A DNA stretch of 49,815 nucleotides, taken from positions 1-49,815 of the forward strand of contig CAZHTS010000035.1 in NCBI GenBank assembly GCA_964535315.1. The letters run 5' to 3'. The notes under the pieces are model-generated. The model did no database searches. It saw only the letters and a list, made by a program, of their open reading frames with translations, and had not been told where the DNA came from. The translations under genes were made by a program, and so were the position numbers. This DNA comes from CAZHTS01 sp964535315. Lineage in GTDB: Bacteria; Chloroflexota; Anaerolineae; Anaerolineales; Anaerolineaceae. Shown here piece after piece: positions 42,061 to 49,815 of this stretch (positions are counted from its first letter, which is position 1; the number at the start of each line of letters is the position of its first letter).

Positions 42061-43842
42061 TTACCGGGCGATTGGCAGCGCCTCGAGCTGGCGGACGAGA
42101 TCATCGAGGACGTCGAACCCGCCCTGCCAGAAGTTCTCCTGGCGGATGTCGATGCCGGCTTCGGCCAGGATGCGTTCTGGCGCTTCGGAACCGCCCGCCG
42201 CCAGGATCTTGAGATAGCGTGGTTTGAAGTGTTCGCCCTCGCTGCGATACTGCCGGTAGAGCGCCAGCACCAGCAGTTGCCCGAACGTATAGGCGTAGAC
42301 GTAAAACGGCACGTGGTAGATGTGCGGGATAGAAACCCACTCCCAGCGGAACTCGTCGCTCACCTCGACCGAGTCGCCGAACTGGCTTGCCAGGTTGTGC
42401 AGATAGGCGTCGGCCAGTTCGTCCACGGAGGCCCCTTGTTGGATCATTTCGTGCGCCTGGCGTTCGAACAGGGCGAAGAAAATCTGGCGCTGGATGGTGG
42501 CGTAGGCGTCGTCGATTTGCTTGAAGAGTAAGTCGCGGCGCACCTGCTCGTCCTGTTCCTCTTTGAGCAGGCGATCGACCAGCAGCATTTCGCCAAAGGT
42601 CGAGGCGGTTTCGGCCAGCGGCAGGCAGGCCTGCTGGGTAAACAGGCTGTGACCGTTAGCCAGCAGGGAATGCACGGCGTGGCCCAGTTCGTGCGCCAGA
42701 GTGGCCACGTCTTCGGCCCGGCTCTGGTAATTGACCAGCACCCAAGGGGTAAGGTCGGGGCCAACCGTCATGCAGAACGCTCCGCCGCGTTTGCCTTTAC
42801 GCACCTCGCTGTCCACATGGTTCTGGCGCAGCACGTCTTCGGCCAGGGCAGCAATGTGGGGTTCGAAGCGCTGGAACGAGTCCAGCACCAGGTCGGCCGC
42901 CTGCCCGAAGCCGTACGAGCGAGGCGCCTGGCTGGCGGCCACCGGGGCGTAAATATCGCAGCGGCGCAGGCGTTCCAGCCCCAGCCAGCGGGCCTTGAGG
43001 CGGAAATAACGCTGGAAGATGCCGGCGTTGCGCTGGCAGACGCTCATCAGCGTATCGATGACCGCGTCGGGGATATCGTTGATCAGGTTGCGGGCGGTGA
43101 TCGGTTGGGCAAAGTGGCGCAGCCCGACCTGCTCATTGCGCCAGTCGCGCACCAGCGTCTGGTAAATCTGGCCCAGGATGGGGGCCTGTTCGCCGTATAC
43201 CCGGTACAATTCCTGGTAGGCGCGGCGACGCAAATCGGCCTCTGGCTGGCGTACGTAAACCATTAATTCGTCGCGGGTAACCGTGCGCAGTTCGCCGTCT
43301 ACCTCGATCTGGAAGGTGTAGCGGTTGGTGATCGAGTCGTACAGGGTTTGCAGGGCGCTGGCGCCGGTAACGTTCTTGATGTTAATGATCTTTTCTTCCG
43401 CTTCGTTGAGGGTATGCGGGCGGAAGTGCAGCATGGCTTCCAGCCAGTAGCGATAATCGCCGGCCGCGGCCATCAGGCGGGCGCCGGCCTCGTCGGGCAG
43501 GGCCTTCCACCACAACTCAAAGAACAGGGTGCGGTTGTTCAGTTCGGCCAGGAATTGTTCGACCCGCGCCAGCAGCGTCTGAGCGGATTGGTTCTGCGTG
43601 TCCTCGGTGAACCACAGGCTGGCGAACCCGTTCAGGCGGTAGGCCTGGCGGTACAGAGCCTCGAGTCCGGCGACGATTTGCAGGAAGTCTTCGCTGCCTA
43701 TGGCTTCGCTCAAGGCCGGGCGGCGCTGTTCAAAGGCGTTTGCCTGTTGCTCCAGATCGTGAAAGGCGGCCTCCAGGGCCGGGCCGCTTGCGGCAGGAAA
43801 CAGATCGGACAGACTCCAGCGGGACTGGTGATAAGCGCTCAT
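42061..43842 (-). CDS. pepF: Oligoendopeptidase F-like M3 metallopeptidase
   Basis: The 593-residue cytoplasmic zinc oligopeptidase is of the M3B type. The zinc motif HELGH lies at 384-388 (His384, Glu385, His388), with the downstream glutamate region (LAETASTFGEMLL) and the substrate-gripping HIYHVPFYVYAYTFGQLL near the C-terminus. It degrades small peptides. AAGGAG lies 6-7 nt before the ATG. A second M3 peptidase is encoded at 48091. Confidence 0.93.
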   Translation of the reverse strand: MSAYHQSRWSLSDLFPAASGPALEAAFHDLEQQANAFEQRRPALSEAIGSEDFLQIVAGLEALYRQAYRLNGFASLWFTEDTQNQSAQTLLARVEQFLAELNNRTLFFELWWKALPDEAGARLMAAAGDYRYWLEAMLHFRPHTLNEAEEKIINIKNVTGASALQTLYDSITNRYTFQIEVDGELRTVTRDELMVYVRQPEADLRRRAYQELYRVYGEQAPILGQIYQTLVRDWRNEQVGLRHFAQPITARNLINDIPDAVIDTLMSVCQRNAGIFQRYFRLKARWLGLERLRRCDIYAPVAASQAPRSYGFGQAADLVLDSFQRFEPHIAALAEDVLRQNHVDSEVRKGKRGGAFCMTVGPDLTPWVLVNYQSRAEDVATLAHELGHAVHSLLANGHSLFTQQACLPLAETASTFGEMLLVDRLLKEEQDEQVRRDLLFKQIDDAYATIQRQIFFALFERQAHEMIQQGASVDELADAYLHNLASQFGDSVEVSDEFRWEWVSIPHIYHVPFYVYAYTFGQLLVLALYRQYRSEGEHFKPRYLKILAAGGSEAPERILAEAGIDIRQENFWQGGFDVLDDLVRQLEALPIAR

Positions 43843-43868
43843 ACGAATCTCCTTGCTTGATACAAAAA

Positions 43869-43894
43869 CACCGGTGCAACAATCTGCGCCGGTG
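43869..43894 (-). terminator. Intrinsic terminator
   Basis: A 10-bp stem with one G-T pair (43869-43878 with 43885-43894) is followed by TTTTTG on the minus strand. It ends the inositol monophosphatase transcript. Confidence 0.7.
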
Positions 43895-43929
43895 GGCAGG
43901 GGCGTGCGACCCCATCATTATACGTCTTT

Positions 43930-44712
43930 TTATACGTCTTTTTCCTGCAAGGCTGCCAGGAGGATGGAATGCAGGGCGGGGTTGGCGGCCAGGATATCGC
44001 ATGGTGGCGTCAGATAATACGGATCGCCCTGCATGCGGGTGACCAACGCCCCGGCTTCTTCGGCGATCAGCCCGCCGGCGGCAATGTCCCACGGGTTGAT
44101 CTTGAGTTCCCAGTAGCCGTCTAGCCAGCCGCAGGCCACGTAACACAGATCCAGGGCGGCCGAGCCCAGGCGGCGCACCCCCTGGCAGCGCCGGCTCAGC
44201 CGGCCGAAATGATCCAGGTTGTTGGTGCTGGTCTTGAACAGGTCATAGGGGAAGCCGGTCACCAGCAGGCTGTCCAACAGGGTGGCGTTGCCGGAAACGT
44301 GGATGGGCTGTCCGTTGCGCCAGGCGCCGCGGCCGCGTTCGGCGCAGAAGCAGGTGTCGCTGCTGGGATCGTAAACCACGCCCAGGCGCACCTGTTTATC
44401 TTCGGCGTAGGCCAGCGAGACGGCAAACAGCGGCAGCCCGTGGGCGTAGTTGGTGGTGCCGTCCAGGGGATCGATGTACCAGGTCTGGTGACCGTTGCCG
44501 TTGAGCAGGCCGCTTTCTTCGGCGATAATGGTGTGGTCGGCAAAACGGGCGCGAATCTGACCCAACAGAAATTCTTCAGAGCGGCGGTCGACTTCGGTGA
44601 CCAGGTCGACCTGGCCCTTACGGTCGATCTGGTGTTGTTTGCCGTACGACTGGCGCAGGATATCGCCGGCCTGGCGCGCCCAGGCTTCAATTTCGAATAG
44701 ATCGGGTTGCAT
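43930..44712 (-). CDS. Inositol monophosphatase family phosphatase
   Basis: This 260-residue Mg-dependent phosphatase has the family motifs TIIAEESG, WYIDPLDGTTNYAHG and WDIAAGGLIAEEAGA, which hold the metal ligands. Substrates may be inositol-1-phosphate, fructose-1,6-bisphosphate, PAP or histidinol phosphate; the sequence does not decide. The ATG at 44712 has AGAGA at the right distance; the ATG at 44718 is also possible. It is a single-gene unit between two terminators. Confidence 0.93.
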   Translation of the reverse strand: MQPDLFEIEAWARQAGDILRQSYGKQHQIDRKGQVDLVTEVDRRSEEFLLGQIRARFADHTIIAEESGLLNGNGHQTWYIDPLDGTTNYAHGLPLFAVSLAYAEDKQVRLGVVYDPSSDTCFCAERGRGAWRNGQPIHVSGNATLLDSLLVTGFPYDLFKTSTNNLDHFGRLSRRCQGVRRLGSAALDLCYVACGWLDGYWELKINPWDIAAGGLIAEEAGALVTRMQGDPYYLTPPCDILAANPALHSILLAALQEKDV

Positions 44713-44737
44713 GAGCATTCTCTTTTCAAAAAAATCT

Positions 44738-44763
44738 CTGGCGGGCGATGTGTCGCCCGCCAG
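44738..44763 (-). terminator. Intrinsic terminator
   Basis: A perfect 11-bp stem (44738-44748 with 44753-44763) has a 4-nt loop, and TTTTTTT follows on the minus strand. It ends the response regulator transcript. The next gene's start codon is only about 20 nt beyond. Confidence 0.88.
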
Positions 44764-44804
44764 GTCGTGGTCTGTCTTTCATCCCGGGTCCCGGCTGTCG
44801 GTTG

Positions 44805-45455
44805 TTATTTTGCCGGCGTGGCCGAGGGCCCTCTGTTCTTGAATTCTTCCAGGATACGATAGAGCGCATCCAGTTCGCCTTGAATCTCATCCCGGTCGCG
44901 CACGGCCTGTTTGAGCAGTGTTTCGAAGGCCGGTTTCTGCTCGGTTGGCAGAGTCTGCAACAGCCGTTCGGTGCGGGCAATTTGCGTATTCTTGTGGCGC
45001 AGTTTGCCCTCCAGCCGTTCGCGGTAGCCCTGATAAAACTCTTCTTCGGGCATCGGGCGTGGCATGGTGGGGGTGCCCTGGGTGAGAATTTCGGCAATGG
45101 TCAGCAAGAAGTCTTCGGTGTCGATCGGTTTTTCGATGAAACGCACCGCCCCCAGGCTCAGGGCAAACTTCTTGTCCTCGGGGGTAATGTAGGTGGCCGA
45201 GAGGAAGATGATCGGGATCTGGCAGGTGAGCGGATCTTTGCGCAGGTTGTGCGCCAGGGCGTAGCCATCCATTTTGGGCATCAGGATGTCGGTGATGACC
45301 ACTGCCGGGCGCTCTTTGGCGATCTGCTCGATGGCTTCTTGCCCGTTACGGGCAGTGATGACCGGGTAGCCCTTGAAACGCAAGGTTACTTCGATCAATT
45401 CCAGGACGTTGGGAACGTCTTCGACAACGAGAATGGGACCATAGGGGATGTTCAT
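44805..45455 (-). CDS. Response regulator with helical C-terminal tail
   Basis: The 216-residue protein has a receiver domain (1-125; acidic Glu12/Asp13, phospho-acceptor Asp56) and a C-terminal helical, probably coiled-coil region without a recognised DNA-binding or enzymatic domain. It may act by protein interaction. The ATG at 45455 is chosen because a consensus promoter places the transcript start at this codon; two further in-frame ATG/start codons upstream overlap the -10 or lie beyond it. No kinase is adjacent. Confidence 0.88.
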   Translation of the reverse strand: MNIPYGPILVVEDVPNVLELIEVTLRFKGYPVITARNGQEAIEQIAKERPAVVITDILMPKMDGYALAHNLRKDPLTCQIPIIFLSATYITPEDKKFALSLGAVRFIEKPIDTEDFLLTIAEILTQGTPTMPRPMPEEEFYQGYRERLEGKLRHKNTQIARTERLLQTLPTEQKPAFETLLKQAVRDRDEIQGELDALYRILEEFKNRGPSATPAK

Positions 45456-45462
45456 ACCATTC

Positions 45463-45491
45463 ATTTTAGCCATTTTGGCGTTGCAGTGCAA
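45463..45491 (-). promoter_or_regulatory. Promoter of the response regulator (leaderless)
   Basis: On the minus strand TTGCAC (45491-45486) and TAAAAT (45468-45463) are 17 nt apart. The -10 ends 7 nt before ATG 45455. Confidence 0.75.
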
Positions 45492-45590
45492 GCGTTGTCA
45501 GGCGATTGCAAAGCGATGGGAACAAGGTTTTTTTGCGTTTAAAACTTGTGCAAGCCGTAGGCGGCGTCTGGCCGGTTGCGCCAGCGCTTG

Positions 45591-46226
45591 TTATCGCTCG
45601 CCGCGCATCTCGGCGGCCAACTGCTCGAAGAAATCCACCAGGGCGGCGTGGCGCTGTTCGGCCATGCGCCGGGCGCTGGGGGTATACAGGCGTTCCCTGA
45701 CGTGCACCAGTTTGAACAGGTATTCGTGATAGGCGCTGTGCGGCTCGCCGGTCTCTTTTTTCCGTTCGTTGAGGAAACGCGGCGAGGGCGGAGCGTAAAA
45801 CGGCGTTCCGGCCAGGGCGGCGTAGGCGATGGTGCGGGCGGCGCCGATGGCGCCGATCACGTCCAGCTTGTCGGCGTCGAAGAGCACCTGGGCTTCGAGC
45901 GTGGCGGGCGCCTCGTTGTCGCCGCGGAAACGGTGGGCGCGAATGCAGTGCTGGACGGCGGCGATCCGTTCGGCCGGCCAGCCTTCGCCGGCCAGCACCT
46001 TGGCGGCAAATTCGGCCGAATACAACTGGTGGCTGGCGCGCCCGGCGCTGCCCGGGGCGCTGCCTTCCACGTCGTGCAGCAAGGCGGCTGCGCCGACAAT
46101 TTCCTCATCGGCGCCTTCGATCTGCGCCAGGTGCAGAGCAGTATGGTAAACGCGTTCGACGTGGCTGAAGTCATGGACGGCGTCGGCCTGGGTATACCAG
46201 GGGCGCGCCTGTGTGAGTGTCAACAT
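45591..46226 (-). CDS. HD-domain phosphohydrolase
   Basis: The protein has 211 residues. The metal-binding HD-domain residues are HDFSH (18-22), LLHDVEG (His51-Asp52), then HRFRGD and a later DADKLD. It matches small HD hydrolases of the YedJ/YfbR-like uncharacterised type. Nucleotide substrates are possible. The ATG at 46226 has AAAGGA eight bases before; the frame is open to 46349, but that extension is unsupported. It is divergent from gatC. Confidence 0.88.
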   Translation of the reverse strand: MLTLTQARPWYTQADAVHDFSHVERVYHTALHLAQIEGADEEIVGAAALLHDVEGSAPGSAGRASHQLYSAEFAAKVLAGEGWPAERIAAVQHCIRAHRFRGDNEAPATLEAQVLFDADKLDVIGAIGAARTIAYAALAGTPFYAPPSPRFLNERKKETGEPHSAYHEYLFKLVHVRERLYTPSARRMAEQRHAALVDFFEQLAAEMRGER

Positions 46227-46304
46227 GGTCAGGTTCCTTTCGTTGCGGGATGCAGATCGGTCAAGTATAGCGGCTGCATCTGGCTGTGGATAGGGTGTTT
46301 GCGT

Positions 46305-46310
46305 TATAAT
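46305..46310 (+). promoter_or_regulatory. -10 box of gatCA (leaderless)
   Basis: A perfect TATAAT ends exactly 7 nt before the gatC ATG. The -35 is weak. No Shine-Dalgarno is possible in that space. Confidence 0.55.
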
Positions 46311-46317
46311 CAGCGCC

Positions 46318-46605
46318 ATGAGTCTGTCCCTTGCTGAAGTTGAACACATTGCCCAACTGGCCCGCCTGGAATTGACCGGCGAGGAGAAGGAACGTTATCG
46401 CCAGCAGCTTTCGGCCATCCTGGAATACGCCGCACGGTTGCAGGCAATCGATACCAGCCACATTCCGCCCACTTCCAGCGTGCTGCCGCCGCGCAGCGTG
46501 CTGCGCCCCGACGTGGCCGCCCCCGGCCTGAGCGTCGACGATTTGCTGCGTAACGCCCCCCGGCCCGAGCAGCAGCAGTTCCGCGTCCCGCCGGTGATGG
46601 AGTAA
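46318..46605 (+). CDS. gatC: Asp-tRNA(Asn)/Glu-tRNA(Gln) amidotransferase subunit C
   Basis: This 95-residue subunit holds the A and B subunits together. It starts with the family pattern LAEVEHIAQLARLELTGEE, and the C-terminal part has LRPDVA and an ending NAPRPEQQQFRVPPVME of the usual type. It is 5 nt upstream of gatA and is transcribed with it. The predicted mRNA starts at its ATG. gatB is not in the window. Confidence 0.96.
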   Translation: MSLSLAEVEHIAQLARLELTGEEKERYRQQLSAILEYAARLQAIDTSHIPPTSSVLPPRSVLRPDVAAPGLSVDDLLRNAPRPEQQQFRVPPVME

Positions 46606-46610
46606 GCCGT

Positions 46611-48080
46611 ATGAGCGATTTGACCGATCTGACCGTCAGCCAGGCGCTGGATGCGCTGCGCAGCGGCGCCTGTTCCAGCCGCGAACTGACCCAGGCCTGC
46701 CTGGAGCGCATCGTGCGCCTCGAACCCGCCCTGCACGCCTTCATCACCTTTACCCCCGAACAGGCGCTGGCCCAGGCCGAGGCTGCCGACCGCCGGCGCA
46801 AACAGGCCGGGGGTGACGCCGGCTCCCTGCCGGCGCTGCTCGGTCTGCCGATCGCGGTCAAAGACGTGCTGGCGCTGGCCGGGGTGCGCTGCACCTGCGG
46901 CTCGCGCATCCTGGAAAATTTCGTCCCGCCCTATACCGCCACCACCGTCCAGCGTCTGCTGGATGCCGGGGTGGTGGTGGTGGGCAAGACCAACACCGAT
47001 GAATTTGCGATGGGCTCCTCGACCGAGAATTCGGCTTACCAGCCGTCGCATAACCCGTGGGACGTGCAGCGTGTGCCGGGCGGTTCCAGCGGCGGCAGCG
47101 CCGCGGCGGTCGCCGGGCGCATGGTGCCGGCGGCTCTGGGCACCGATACGGGCGGCAGCGTGCGCCAGCCGGCGTCGTTTTGCGGCATCACCGGTCTCAA
47201 GCCAACTTACGGGCGCAATTCGCGTTACGGGCTGGTGGCCTACGGCTCGTCGCTGGATACGGTTGGGGCGTTTGGGCGTACGGCCGAAGACGTGGCGCTG
47301 TTGTTCGAGCACATGGCCGGCTACGACCCGCGTGACGCCACCAGTATGGATCTGCCCGTCCCGACCATCGATTTGAACCGGGCCGAGGTGCGCGGCCTGC
47401 GCATCGGCGTCCCGCAGGAGTATTTCATCGCCGGCATCCAACCCGAAGTGGAGCAGGCCGTACGCCAGGCCATCGCCGTCTTTGAGTCGTTGGGCGCCAC
47501 GGTGCACCCCATCCATCTGCCGCATACCGAATACGCCTTGCCGGTCTATTATCTGATCGCTCCGGCTGAGGCTTCGGCCAACCTGGCGCGCTACGATGGC
47601 GTGCGTTTTGGGTTGAGCTCCCCCGCCGACGGGTTGTGGGACGTGTACCGCCAATCGCGCGGCGCCGGGTTTGGCCCTGAGGTCAAGCGGCGCATCATGC
47701 TCGGCACCTATGCCCTTTCGGCCGGTTATTACGATGCGTATTACGGCCAGGCGCAGAAGGTGCGCACACTGATCAAACGCGATTTCGAGCAGGCCTTTGA
47801 GACGGTGGATTGTGTCGCCGCTCCGGTGGCGCCCAGTACGGCCTTCCGCCTGGGCGAACACACCGATGACCCGTTAGCCATGTATCTCGAGGACGTTTTT
47901 ACCCTGCCCGCCAATCTGGCCGGTGTCCCCGGCCTGACCTTCCCGGTCGGTTTCGATGGGCACGGTATGCCGGTGGGCATGCAGTTGATGGGCCCGCATT
48001 ACCGCGAGGACCTGTTGTTCTGCATGGCCCACGTTTACCAGCAGGCCACCGACTGGCACCTGCGCAAACCCGTTTTGTAG
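46611..48080 (+). CDS. gatA: Asp-tRNA(Asn)/Glu-tRNA(Gln) amidotransferase subunit A
   Basis: The 489-residue amidase-signature enzyme supplies ammonia from glutamine for transamidation of mischarged tRNAs. The Ser-cisSer-Lys triad is complete: Lys84 (IAVKDVLA), cis-Ser159 (GGSSGGS) and Ser183 (DTGGSVRQPA), with the spacing of known GatA enzymes. It is co-transcribed with gatC. The next gene follows after 10 nt. Confidence 0.97.
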   Translation: MSDLTDLTVSQALDALRSGACSSRELTQACLERIVRLEPALHAFITFTPEQALAQAEAADRRRKQAGGDAGSLPALLGLPIAVKDVLALAGVRCTCGSRILENFVPPYTATTVQRLLDAGVVVVGKTNTDEFAMGSSTENSAYQPSHNPWDVQRVPGGSSGGSAAAVAGRMVPAALGTDTGGSVRQPASFCGITGLKPTYGRNSRYGLVAYGSSLDTVGAFGRTAEDVALLFEHMAGYDPRDATSMDLPVPTIDLNRAEVRGLRIGVPQEYFIAGIQPEVEQAVRQAIAVFESLGATVHPIHLPHTEYALPVYYLIAPAEASANLARYDGVRFGLSSPADGLWDVYRQSRGAGFGPEVKRRIMLGTYALSAGYYDAYYGQAQKVRTLIKRDFEQAFETVDCVAAPVAPSTAFRLGEHTDDPLAMYLEDVFTLPANLAGVPGLTFPVGFDGHGMPVGMQLMGPHYREDLLFCMAHVYQQATDWHLRKPVL

Positions 48081-48090
48081 CGAGAAAAAT

Positions 48091-49782
48091 ATGCTGCCCA
48101 ATACCCCTGCCGAGTTGCTCTCCTGGGAATGGCCCCAGATCGAGCCATTTTTTGATCGTCTGGCGGCTCAAACGCTGGATGGCGCCAATGTGGACGAATG
48201 GCTGCGCCAGTGGTCTGCACTGGCTGCCCGCCTGGACGAGATGTACAGCCGCCTGTACGTGGCCACCACGGTTAACACGGCCGACGAACAAAGCCAGCAG
48301 CGTTACGGCCGTTTCCTGGATGAAATTTATCCGCGCGGCATGGCCGCCCAGCAAAAGTTGAAGGAAAAATTGCTGGCCAGCGGACTGGCCCCCAAAGGGT
48401 TTGAACTGGGGCTGCGCGACCTGCGCAGCGAGGCCGATCTGTTTTGCGAGCAGAACCTGGCCCTGCTGGCCGAAGAACAGAAACTGAACGGCGAATACGA
48501 CCGCATCACCGGCGCACAGACGGTGACCTGGGAAGGCGAAGAGTGTACCCTCGCCCGCCTGCTGCCGTTGTACCAGAGCACCGACCGGGAACTGCGCGAG
48601 CGCGCCTGGCGGGCGGTGGCCGACCGGCAGCTGGCCGACCGGGCGGCAATCAACGAATTGTGGCAGCGTTTGTTGGCGCTGCGCCAGCAGATCGCCCGTA
48701 ACGCCGGCAAACCCGACTACCGCGCCTACATGTGGCAGCAGTACAAACGCTTCGATTACACCCCGGCCGACTGCCGCTCCTTCCACGACGCCATCGAACA
48801 GGTGGTGGTGCCCGTCGCCAGCCGCATTTATGAACGCCGCCGCCAGCGCCTCGGGCTGGAGCGCCTGCGCCCGTGGGATCTGGACGTGGATACCTCGGGC
48901 CAGCCTGCCTTGCAGCCCTTCAAGAGCGTGGACGAGTTGAAGCGCAAGACGTCCGCCATCTTCCATCGTGTCGATCCGCAGTTGGGGGCGTATTTCGATA
49001 CACTCAACGCCGAAGGTTTGCTGGATCTGGAGAACCGCAAGAACAAGGCCAACGGCGGCTATTGTCTCAATTTTGCCGCCAGCCGGCGCCCGTTCATCTT
49101 TATGAACGCCGTCGGCCAACATGACGATGTCGATACCCTGCTGCACGAGGGCGGGCATTGTTTTCATTCCTTTGAGTCGGCGCATTTGCTCTTCCAGCAG
49201 CAGCAGGTGCCGTCCGAGTTTGCCGAAGTGGCCTCGATGAGCATGGAATTGATCGCCGCTCCTTACCTGACTGCGGCGCAGGGCGGCTTTTACACCCCCG
49301 CCGAGGCGGCCCGGGCGCGCCGCGAGCACCTGGAAAAGATGATCCTGTTCTGGCCATACATGGCGGTGGTGGATGCCTTCCAACACTGGGTGTACGAGCA
49401 CCCGCAGGCGGCCGCCGACCCGACGCAGTGCGACGCCTGCTGGCAGAGTCTGCAACGCCGCTTCATGCCCGGCATCCATTGGGACGGGCTGGAAGACGTG
49501 GAGATGACCGGCTGGCATCGTAAGCTGCACATTCATACCCTGCCGTTTTATTATGTCGAATACGGGCTGGCGATGCTGGGCGCGGTGCAGGTATGGCGCA
49601 ACGCCTTGCAGGATCAGGCTGCGGCGGTGACCAGCTACCGCAAGGCGCTGGCGTTGGGGACGACCGTGCCCCTGCCCGAACTCTTCCGCGCCGCCGGCGG
49701 CCGGCTGGCCTTTGATGCAGACTCTCTGGGCGAGGCGGTGGCGTTGATCGAAAGCACACTGGGCGAGCTCGAAGCGCTCTGA
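48091..49782 (+). CDS. M3-family oligoendopeptidase (2)
   Basis: The 563-residue zinc peptidase has HEGGH at 352-356 (His352, Glu353, His356), the downstream glutamate in a VPSEFAEVASMSMELI segment, and the C-terminal HIHTLPFYYVEYGLAMLGAVQ region that binds substrate. It belongs to the pz-peptidase/oligoendopeptidase branch of M3B and is clearly different from the pepF-like protein at 42061. It starts 10 nt after gatA, so it probably shares that transcript. It ends 33 bases before the window edge; nothing else is seen there. Confidence 0.94.
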   Translation: MLPNTPAELLSWEWPQIEPFFDRLAAQTLDGANVDEWLRQWSALAARLDEMYSRLYVATTVNTADEQSQQRYGRFLDEIYPRGMAAQQKLKEKLLASGLAPKGFELGLRDLRSEADLFCEQNLALLAEEQKLNGEYDRITGAQTVTWEGEECTLARLLPLYQSTDRELRERAWRAVADRQLADRAAINELWQRLLALRQQIARNAGKPDYRAYMWQQYKRFDYTPADCRSFHDAIEQVVVPVASRIYERRRQRLGLERLRPWDLDVDTSGQPALQPFKSVDELKRKTSAIFHRVDPQLGAYFDTLNAEGLLDLENRKNKANGGYCLNFAASRRPFIFMNAVGQHDDVDTLLHEGGHCFHSFESAHLLFQQQQVPSEFAEVASMSMELIAAPYLTAAQGGFYTPAEAARARREHLEKMILFWPYMAVVDAFQHWVYEHPQAAADPTQCDACWQSLQRRFMPGIHWDGLEDVEMTGWHRKLHIHTLPFYYVEYGLAMLGAVQVWRNALQDQAAAVTSYRKALALGTTVPLPELFRAAGGRLAFDADSLGEAVALIESTLGELEAL

Positions 49783-49815
49783 GATCGCTGCGTTTTGCGA
49801 TGCCCCGCTGGCAAG

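Noticed and set aside
32498..46226. Strand switch in gene orientation as support for the origin
   Set aside because: Genes on the right of the box cluster run on the minus strand up to 46.2 kb, which is opposite to the usual leading-strand bias. Gene direction does not support the origin and I could not compute skew.
1..49815. Insertion sequences, prophage or integrative elements
   Set aside because: No transposase, integrase or long terminal inverted repeat was recognised, and the tRNA-Asn is not followed by an integrase or repeated tRNA end.

Overview
The window reads as a chromosomal segment of a Chloroflexota bacterium, probably Anaerolineae-like. This is inferred from moderately high GC, many lipoproteins whose Cys is followed by Pro/Thr/Ala-rich linkers, a DUF3160 lipoprotein, a SpoVS homologue outside any sporulation cluster, and M3-family oligopeptidases. 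There are no insertion sequences, CRISPR arrays or phage genes. About 46 protein genes and one tRNA (Asn-GTT) are supported.

Layout. 0.2-1.1 kb: a minus-strand operon of a 1-Cys/Prx6-type peroxiredoxin and a small winged-helix protein, ending in terminator hairpins. 1.3-11.4 kb: plus-strand envelope and signalling genes: a membrane protein, an alkyltransferase-like DNA repair protein, a lipoprotein hydrolase, a PAP2 phosphatase, lipoproteins, a REC-PAS-GAF-GGDEF diguanylate cyclase, a DUF3160 lipoprotein and a CapA-like protein. 11.4-12.9 kb: an AbiE-type (type IV) toxin-antitoxin pair with a visible operator. 13-16 kb: a membrane protein, then an OmpR-type two-component system. 16.1-17.1 kb: tRNA-Asn and a Cys-rich DUF5714-like protein.

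17.2-27.9 kb: the most unusual region. Two convergent operons share their stop codons. The plus operon encodes a NrdG-like radical SAM protein, a coiled-coil protein and an 858-residue protein with two CbbX-type AAA+ domains. The minus operon encodes two SPFH-like membrane proteins and two helical proteins, one with a long Pro-rich linker. I know of no described system with this composition; I propose a membrane scaffold plus AAA+ remodeller of unknown role.

28.6-37.6 kb: an envelope glycan/lipid locus (GT2, DUF354, methyltransferase, LPG-synthase-like membrane protein), then a minus operon of four membrane proteins that is a tandem duplication of a two-gene module. 37.7-39.5 kb: 2[4Fe-4S] ferredoxin, a membrane-anchored DsbA-like protein and a deoxynucleoside kinase. 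39.5-40.3 kb: SpoVS and a roughly 530-bp gene-free stretch dense in DnaA boxes, a candidate replication origin. 40.3-46.2 kb: minus-strand nucleotidyltransferase, second deoxynucleoside kinase, M3 peptidase, inositol monophosphatase, response regulator and HD hydrolase. 46.3-49.8 kb: gatC, gatA and a second M3 oligopeptidase.

A recurring feature is near-consensus sigma-70-like promoters. Several place the -10 box only 7-9 nt before the ATG, implying leaderless mRNAs.
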